From assembly GCA_022495005.1 (NCBI GenBank), contig JAGYXB010001620.1, forward strand, positions 62,001 through 126,000: a stretch of 64,000 bases of DNA, read 5' to 3'. Origin of the DNA: Rhyacophila brunnea. Taxonomy: Eukaryota; Arthropoda; Insecta; Trichoptera; Rhyacophilidae. The notes under the pieces are model-generated. The model was not told the DNA's origin. It did not search any database and saw only the letters and a program-made list of their open reading frames with translations. A program made the position numbers and the translations under genes. How positions within the stretch are numbered: the stretch's first letter is position 1; each line of letters opens with the position of its first letter. Of this stretch, positions 56,617-64,000 are shown piece by piece.

Positions 56617-56846
56617 AAATGTCCGATCCTAATAGGATCATATGGGCCTCCACAGAGTAGAGGTTTGTATCAACACATTATGTTTTTTACGAGAAATGGA
56701 TGTCAGCCACTTGCTCAACCTATTAGGTCCATACCCTGACTCACACACAAATTGAAAAACAATACGTGTACTAGCCAGACCCAGGATTCGAACCTGGGAC
56801 CCACGGCGTTATAGTCCAACGCTTAAGCTGCGTGGCCACCGTGGGT
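56617..56846 (-). repeat. SINE family 1, complete copy
   Basis: Complete on the minus strand, from CACCCACGGTGGCCACGCAG and the B box GGTTCGAATCC to GGATCGGACAT. It abuts the left arm of the palindrome at 56851. Confidence 0.82.
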
Positions 56847-56850
56847 GTTA

Positions 56851-57039
56851 ATGAAAATATAATTAATATTAAATTCTACAGGTTTTTAAAAAGGGTTTGT
56901 CGATAGCTATTTCGGTTGTAACATCATTATCAAGACTAGCATAGACACAATAGTCTTGATAATGGTGTTACAACCGAAATAGCTATCGACAAACCTTTTT
57001 AAAAACCTGTAGAATTTAATATTAGTTATATTTTCATTT
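56851..57039. repeat. Large near-perfect palindrome, about 88-bp arms
   Basis: ATGAAAATATAATTAATATT...TTGTAACATCATTATCAAGACTA at the left is mirrored to the right with only a handful of differences; the centre GCATAGACACAA is about 12 nt. A single arm recurs at 63826-63915. Either a foldback element or an inverted duplication of one end of a transposon. Confidence 0.82.
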
Positions 57040-57149
57040 GTAAAATGGAATTCTACCAAGTAAATGCTAACTCAATTAATAAGATGATTACTGTAACTAC
57101 CTATATTATGACGGCGACACTTGCCCTGCCCAATACTACTAATATTTTC

Positions 57150-57365
57150 TTTTCTTTTGATCATGTTCGATCATATGGACCCCCACAAAGTGGAGGTTTA
57201 TTTTTATGAGAAATGGATGTTAGCCACTTGCTCAACCTATTATGTCCATACTGTGACTCCAAACACAAATTGAAAAACAATATGTGTATTTGCCAGACGT
57301 AGAATTCGAGCCTGGGACCCACGACATTATAAGCCGATGCGTAAACCACTTGACCATTGTAGGCG
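57150..57365 (-). repeat. SINE family 1, diverged copy
   Basis: GATCATGTTCGATC to GACCATTGTAGGCGC on the plus strand; B-box relative GGCTCGAATTCTACG. Its head variant matches 4736-4812, suggesting a subfamily. Confidence 0.68.
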
Positions 57366-59078
57366 CAATAATATATTAGGTTTTGAGAAAATCAAATAAA
57401 ACTATTGTGACCTAACCAAGATCGAGCTCAAGGCTCCCGGATGAAAGGCCAGCGCCTTACGCACTAGACTACGAAGGCCTACGGAGGAAAGTAGCGATAG
57501 GCTTTCGGAGCTTCGTGCATACAACATTATCACGAAATTTACCTCCAAAAACCGTACAAACACACCCTATCTAATTCTGGCAATTAAACAAAATATAGAA
57601 GTAAGTGGAGGAATATAATGACTAGTACTCAATACAGACTCATTCTAAAGTCTCAATGGAATAATTAAACCACCTTGTACGAAAAATCAAGGGTATGGTT
57701 CTTAATCAGTGAACTCAGAAATAATGAGAACTGAAATACCTAACGGGTGTGGAGTAACAGGCAACCGATCTAGTGTGGAAAATATGGGATAAACTTAAAC
57801 ACGTGTCCAAAAACACGTTTGTCCTTCGCCCTGACAACTGCTCGTATTTGACACTATTGAACGTCTATAACGTGTGGTTAATTTTCGTAGAACACTCACA
57901 CATTCAAAACCCTACGTCAAAATGCTGTGTATTGGGGGTATAACCTATCGGAATTATATTTATTAATCTGTTCTGAATTCTTAATAATAATAAAAAAAAT
58001 AATATAGGCGCTGCCAATATGCAGAATATGTTTTTATACATTTAAGTATCACAGTAGTAGGTACTTGAAAATAAATAAATAACCCGCACATATTCTGCTT
58101 CCAGACGGAGCATATCAGAATAGGAATCAAGCACGCTCTAGAATCTATATCACGTTAACTAACACATATTTTAACAGTTCAACAACGTTATTTTCTTTTA
58201 TCGCAATTCTCTATTAATTGTGGGTTAAGCTTTGAAAGTTTGCATGTTGGAAGCCCCTTTATTAAAGCTCCGAGCTAACTCATTATGTTTTCAACCAGTG
58301 ATGTGTTTTTAGTCACAAAGCTTTCTTCTTAAACTAATATTGATAATCCACCTACAGTATTTATCTCCTGCAAGTTAACGAACAGTTCTATGAATCCTAT
58401 ATGGGTCGGGAAATGCATTTTTTTCTAGTCACCGTCGATTTAAAAATAAAGCTCATGATTTGTGTTAAGAATATCCCAGGCCCAAGATTGCAATAGCGCA
58501 ATCGGGCATACGATATAAAAAAAATCGGTGTGTGTACTTATGTACGCGCGTTAGAAGTTATACTTCTTTGGCGTAACAAGACAAATAATTATTGTATTGG
58601 ACCAAAACTCATCTTTGCCATACAGCGGTTATAATCGATTCAGAAGTGCCCATGATGAATTAATAAAAATCAAATTTTATTGGCGTGTTATTATGATTAT
58701 ATTCATTTCGGTCTCATGGGTATTTTATCGATATATGTACCGTCAGCAATAATATTATTATGTACGCGAATAAATAATATTATTCTAGAATGTACCTACT
58801 TTGGAAGAGAAAAATCTCAAAACCCGTGTTTGAAAAATTTATCAAACCGCTATTTCGACCACCTTTGCTTAAACAGATGACTGTACAACTAATTTCGTTA
58901 ACAATAATAATTTATTACAAATCAAAAGTAAAACAAAGCCTAAAGTAAAGTATAACTTCAAAAAATAGCCATAATATTATATTAAATGAGATTTTTCTCA
59001 TATATCAATAATTATTATATTACAGCGGTATTCAGTGACATTCTTAAGCAGACTTAGAATGCCGACCCTTTTCGTTTT
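57366..59078. other. Gene-free stretch with a tRNA-like relic
   Basis: At about 57405-57490 (minus strand) GCCTTCGTAGTCTAGTGCGT and a GAGCTCGATCTTGG block resemble a degenerate tRNA-derived head. At 58517-58583 lies the third copy of the 67-bp unit of 55261-55395. No gene seen. Confidence 0.4.
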
Positions 59079-59522
59079 ACAACGTTATAAGCTCGTATTC
59101 TTATTTGTCCGGTGGTTGTTTATCCAGTACAAATCTTGCAATCGATTTTAACTAACTTCCTGACTAGCTAGACATATGAAACTTTTATAATACGAGTATA
59201 TCAGAACACGATGCCAATGCTTTTCTTTTTTAATACTTTTAGCCATCTTTAAGTAGAATTGAATTCATTTTCAGTTAATTCTGTTTTGTATGAAAAGTTA
59301 TTTCGGAAGAAATCCGTAATCCAATCCACTATTATTGGTTGGTAAGGCGGTGGTCCTAGCAAGTAAATTATTAATATATATGTGCGTTACTATGGAAATC
59401 AAAATGACATTTCAGTATTCTATATTTGTTTGTTTGTTTGTTTTTTTTTAATTTACTTCATATCAAGTACAAGTTTGAGCATATTGATCATAATAATTCA
59501 ACAGAAAATTTAAAAACGTTGT
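59079..59522 (+). mobile_element. ACAACGTTTTT repeat copy
   Basis: ACAACGTTATAAGCTCGTAT at the left, AATTTAAAAACGTTGT at the right; interior TTGTCCGGTGGTTGTTTATC and GTGCGTTACTATGGAAATC as in the other copies. Confidence 0.7.
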
Positions 59523-59647
59523 ATATATAAAGTTCTTTTTATCTTGTAATTATTTAGTTTCAAATTGTCTAAAAATTCGTTATGTAGGTACCTACTTCTG
59601 TATATTATTGTTTGTTTTCGGCTACCTTCTTAATAAGACAAATGAGG

Positions 59648-59911
59648 GGTGTATTTTCAAAGTGAACTTTCCACTATCTGACGATAATGAGTTATGAATG
59701 CCAGAATTTAAAGGATACCATTTTGAGCAAGTATTTTGTGTATAGAAGAACCAAATAGCATTCAATCCAGTAGAAAAATCAACTTCAAAATCGGTGTTAG
59801 TTACAAAAGTAACTTATTCCAATATAAAAAAATGTTACATCAACACCGTAAACAGTTTTTTGACTTTTCTCAAAACGTTGTTGAAGTGGAATAAGTTCAC
59901 TTTGAAAATAT
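59648..59911. mobile_element. GTGTATTTTCAAAGTG MITE, copy 2
   Basis: GTGTATTTTCAAAGTGAACT and AGTTCACTTTGAAAATA form the inverted ends; the interior is nearly the same as 34443-34724. Confidence 0.72.
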
Positions 59912-60661
59912 ATGCCTCAAATACAGCAAAAATCTTTAAATTAATATAGGTACCTACACATCATCTACTTATGATTAAACATTTCAATAAAACAGTGGTG
60001 TTTTTAGGTACCAAAAGGTATTGACTAAGTGCGCTGACAAGTTCGGAGGCACCCTTGGAGGCACGGGTATTACAATAAAATAATAAATAGTTAGGTTGTT
60101 GGGTTTTTTTATGCTTCGACTAGTTTTAAAACTAAGCTGTCAACACTTACTATGTAATGAGGTGACAGCATCGTCTGCATCGTTGTAATATTTGTATTAG
60201 TTCTTTCATTTGCCTCCCTGTGCCACCCATATGCAACGCATGACCTGCCTGATCATCCGCTGCCAGGACGTCATTGATGATATTATTTACATTCATATTA
60301 TAATAAAACATAATAATATGATGACGTGTTCATATTTAACAATTTTAAATACAGACCCCAAAAATTGGTGTTAAAACTTTTATTTTCTTTGTATTATATT
60401 GTTGTAATAAATGTAGATATGTGATATTGTTTAATTTTCTTTTTAAAAGCACATTTTTTTTTATTTTCCCATGCTTTTGTTGATTTATTTTATTATGGGT
60501 ATTTTACGTCGTAAATTAGTATTACAAGGCTCAACAAATGCGGATATGTATAGACTTTTATTGCAAGAGATTTAACCTAATATTAAGTCAATACCTCCTT
60601 TAACCTTGTTAGTATCGGATAAAAAAATACCTGTCTATTTTATTATTTTACAACATTTTTT

Positions 60662-61053
60662 ACAACGTTTTTCTTAGCTCGTATTCTTATTTGTCCGGTG
60701 GTTCTTTGTCCGGTACAAATCTTGCAATCGATTTTTAGCTAACCTACCGACTAGCTAGACATTTGAAACTTTTAGAATATATCACAACACGATGCCAATG
60801 CATTTTTTAAATACTTTTAGCCATCTTTAACTAGAATTGAATTCATTTCCAGTTCATTCTGTTTTATATGAAAAGTTATTTCGACACCATTATTGGTTGC
60901 TAAGCGGATGGTCCTAGCAACTAAATTATTAATATATACGTGCGTTACTATGGAAATCAAAATGACATTTCAGTATTATTTCTATCAAGTACAAATTTTT
61001 TTAATCGTTTAAGCTAGCAAGTCAAGATTCAACAGAAAATTTAAAAACGTTGT
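60662..61053 (+). mobile_element. ACAACGTTTTT repeat copy
   Basis: ACAACGTTTTTCTTAGCTCG and TTTAAAAACGTTGT ends are clean inverted repeats. Interior shared with 59079-59522, 1.1 kb away, in the same orientation. Confidence 0.7.
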
Positions 61054-61579
61054 AAGTATATAAAAAGTTATTTTTATCTTGTATATTATTTAGTATTACT
61101 CTACTAAGCTGCTCATATCTGTGGTCATAGTGAATTTTATGAATAATCAGAGGGATGGGGTGGTTGTCGCCCGGGTGCTAATGCAAAATCGACGCCTTAG
61201 GAATATATTATTTTTAATGCTAATATAAAACTGTAGTTGTTTGTTCATTTAAAGGGTTACAATTTATTTTGTAGTTGTCCAACTACTAAGTTTATATTTT
61301 ATATGTGGATTCATAATTGATTGTTAGATAGAACTATTTATAATGGTTATTTATTGTATGAACTTGGACACTGTATTACATTTTGAGGATGTATATATTT
61401 CGATAATATTCATGTTACTATAGTATTTACTAATTTTATGTAATATTAGGAGAAACTCAATTTGCGTGAAACAATTATTTAATTCAGAGGTTAATTGTAA
61501 ACTGCTTGATTAGAAGGACGGTTTGATAATATCGACTGATTAATATAATGTTCGAGTGATGAGTAAGTACTTAAGGCTA

Positions 61580-61943
61580 TACCTCAGTTGAGGCATGGTC
61601 TAAAAAGATAGTGGCTGGGCGATGCGCGGATTGGGGGTCGCGGGTGCAAATGACGCATGCCGAACGAAATATAATTTGTCATATAAATCCAAAATGCTTC
61701 CATTTAATTTTCTGTTTATTGTTCTATTAGTAACAATAATAATATTTTCATTGACATGTTTTCTTTTTCAAGTAAATAAGTAACGTTTTTAGTCATCTTT
61801 ACACGATTTAAGAATTAATACCTCCGTCGCCATCACGAAACAAATTGACGTATTCACACTTCGACGTTCGGTCTCCGATTGCCAGCGAGTCCAAAATTTC
61901 GTCGCGCCTATAGTTGAAAATTATTTGCCGTTTCACTGAAGTA
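61580..61943 (+). mobile_element. TACTTCAGT family element, copy 3
   Basis: TACCTCAGTTGAGGCATGG left, CGTTTCACTGAAGTA right; interior as in 7257-7580 with a few extra bases (GGGGTCGCGGGTG). Confidence 0.66.
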
Positions 61944-63533
61944 TCGTCTGAGATCGTTAGTTATAGTTGTTACTTTAATAGAAAGTAAAAAAATGGTATA
62001 TTAATTTAATATAATAAAAATGTTTATATTATAACCAGCAATATGTTTTAGTCGCAGGCAATTTTTGACTAAAAATTTAATAAAATCATTTTTTTAACTT
62101 CATTGCTCAGTTTATTATCTGTCGCCCCAAAGGCAAACCGCACAAATGATTACAATTCTTCAAAGTTATTTTATTTCTCTATTAGGCCAGTAGTATTTAA
62201 AATTATTTTTTGCATTAATTCTTACATTATTTTAACATCGGCTGCTGTAGTAGATATATTTTTTTGTATTTATCTGGCCATGTAGTGAAGTTTTCTACTA
62301 GTAACATATTATATACAATTATATGTGCTGTGATGGCAGTATATTGGTGCGGACGTATCAGACACATTCGTGAATCCCTTCTCACGATTCTTGGCGGGAA
62401 AAATTAACCCCCCCTCCGCACAATCGTATCCTTACTATCCAATCCGAATAAGTCTTTTTTGAGCAGTGGCGGCAGCCGATCAATTGATTTTGTCGATATA
62501 ATAAATACTAAGAATGAAAATATTTAAAATTATAGTAAAGTAAAGAAGTCTATTCCACGATATTTATTCTGCGGAGGTAAAAAAATGAGACAAAGAGTAT
62601 CGTTGCATTTTCAATGGTAAGCATCATTATTAACCAGCAGGGAAGACTCCTTACTAAGTGGTAATTTAGAGCCTGTTATTAAAAATAAACTTTATTTTAC
62701 ATTATATCGGTAACGTCATAGGCATCAACACGCAGTATAGTTTAGTAGTTGTCGCGACATATTTACATGCAAATGAGCTGCATCTATTATTTATTACTAA
62801 TCCTCGTGCGTTCGAAAGCTGTAATAATCCGTACGTAAATTTATCATGTTTTTTTTTTAATATAGTATCGTCGATTGCACTATAGTTGAATACTTTTCGT
62901 TATAAAGCTTCAAGAAAATAATTAAAACTCATTTCAAAATAGTTTTTTATGCGATGTTAAATTATATTTAATTTTAGATACCTATTTTAAAAGATATATG
63001 TACTTAATTGGTTTTTTGTTCAGGTATTAATTACAGTTTGAAAACTAGCTAACATCATCTATTTTTTTCATTATATGATATTTATCTTATTATAAATATT
63101 ATCTTAATACGCTAAGTAGGTATGCATCTGACACTTGTATTGAGATACTTATGTCATGTATCTGACATAAAATTTCACTTACTGTTTACATCTGCATGAT
63201 ATCTGACATAAAATACTTTTCGCTGACATAAGTCTCTACACTTCATTCAAGGGTAATATTTGGAATAAATATATGGCACTGTAACTTATTCTGACACTTA
63301 TGTCGTATACTTCTCTCAAAACGTTTAGTCAGTTGTCACTATTGGAATGTCAAAAAAAAAAGAAAGTTGCGGATAGTGTTATTATTTTTAGTTCTGTTCG
63401 CATCATTTATCTTCATTTTTTATATTCTTTCGAATTCACATGAAATAATTCCGGTTTTAAATAAATTGATTAATTAATTCGTCAATTTAACCACTCCTTT
63501 TTATCACTCATCATGGATAGTAATTAATTTGTT

Positions 63534-63823
63534 GTACATTATTTTAGAAATAATATTAACTTCACCAGTTGTCAAACTACAAATAATGTGTCAAACGTAA
63601 TAAATAACATAATATGACTGACACGTACATACTTATGTACTATGATTTCCATTGCCTACCTAATTGTAACAGTCTCTCTTCGCCATTGTTATTTGCTAGA
63701 TACCGAAATAAAAAATATATAAAATACAGATTGTCTTTCTACTTATTGTACATTATTTTCGAAATAATATTAACTTCATCAGCTGTCAAACTACGAATAA
63801 TGTGTCAAACGTAATAAATAACA
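63534..63823 (+). repeat. Direct duplication of about 76 bp
   Basis: TTGTACATTATTTT.GAAATAATATTAACTTCA followed by GTGTCAAACGTAATAAATAACA occurs at 63531-63610 and again at 63745-63823 with about five differences, 214 bp apart. Perhaps the ends of a solo-LTR-like or SINE-like unit, or a local duplication. Confidence 0.6.
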
Positions 63824-63825
63824 AT

Positions 63826-63915
63826 AAATGAAAATATAATTAATATTAAATTCTACAGGTTTTTAAAAAGGTTTTTCGATAGCTATTTCGGTTGTAACAC
63901 CTTTATCAAGACTAT
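63826..63915 (+). repeat. Single arm of the 56851 palindrome
   Basis: ATATAATTAATATTAAATTC through TTCGGTTGTAACACCTTTAT matches one arm of 56851-57039 without the inverted partner, showing that the arm exists on its own elsewhere. Confidence 0.7.
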
Positions 63916-64000
63916 TCAGATAGGCCGTTTGCCTTTGCTTAAATACTATACGTATAGATATATAGAGACAGAATACATTTTATTCGTTCAAACAATATTA

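Larger units (their letters stand above)
61054..64000. other. Gene-free end of the window
   Basis: No gene. It contains the third TACTTCAGT element (61580-61943), a cluster of CTGACATAA words (63128-63310), a direct duplication (63534-63610 and 63748-63823) and a palindrome arm (63826-63915). The rest is AT-rich and unassigned. Confidence 0.45.

Noticed and set aside
1..64000. CRISPR array, operon or prokaryotic defence system
   Set aside because: The window is intron-containing insect DNA; no regularly spaced identical repeats with unique spacers were found.

Overview
The window looks like nuclear DNA of an insect, most likely a moth or butterfly. The sequence is AT-rich, genes are split into small exons by GT-AG introns, and there is an insect-type odorant receptor and a ZAD zinc-finger protein. 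Words like TAGGTACCTAC recur, which I know as typical of lepidopteran intergenic DNA. No bacterial, viral or CRISPR-like locus was seen.

Layout. (1) 641-14463, plus strand: a six-exon gene for an adhesion-family (class B2) GPCR of about 1093 residues, with an intact GPS cleavage motif. Its second intron carries an intronless, frameshifted copy of dynactin subunit 6 (3339-3901). (2) 14464-25228: gene-free. It is dominated by two related pogo-type DNA transposons (about 17.4-21.4 kb and 21.7-23.85 kb); the first contains a Tigger-type element and a SINE. A hAT-like element follows at 23930-24860. (3) 25229-32426, plus strand: a four-exon gene for a ZAD-C2H2 zinc-finger protein with nine fingers. 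Its 4.9-kb intron holds a Harbinger element that was itself split by a TTAA-targeting piggyBac-like element. (4) 32674-33548, minus: a decayed LINE reverse-transcriptase fragment. (5) 44370-34767, minus: an eight-exon odorant receptor of 441 residues with all seven splice phases consistent. (6) 44371-64000: no supportable gene; layered non-autonomous transposons, tRNA-derived SINEs and long hairpins.

The genes do not form an operon or pathway: a cell-surface adhesion receptor, a probable transcription factor and an olfactory receptor are simply neighbours. The unifying theme is transposon layering. Several insertions keep exact 8-bp duplications, and nested insertions give a relative order of events. 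I did not find a convincing undescribed biological system. The best leads are the GPCR's unusual ectodomain, the nested DCTN6 copy, the pogo pair with clustered subterminal motifs, the Harbinger reading frame restored by removing the piggyBac-like insert, a dispersed repeat with a tRNA-like block far from its 5' end, and two long near-perfect hairpins (42621-42832 and 56851-57039).

Exon joins are by eye from splice consensus, phase and family resemblance. Transposon boundaries rest on terminal inverted repeats and target duplications read directly; no database search was possible.
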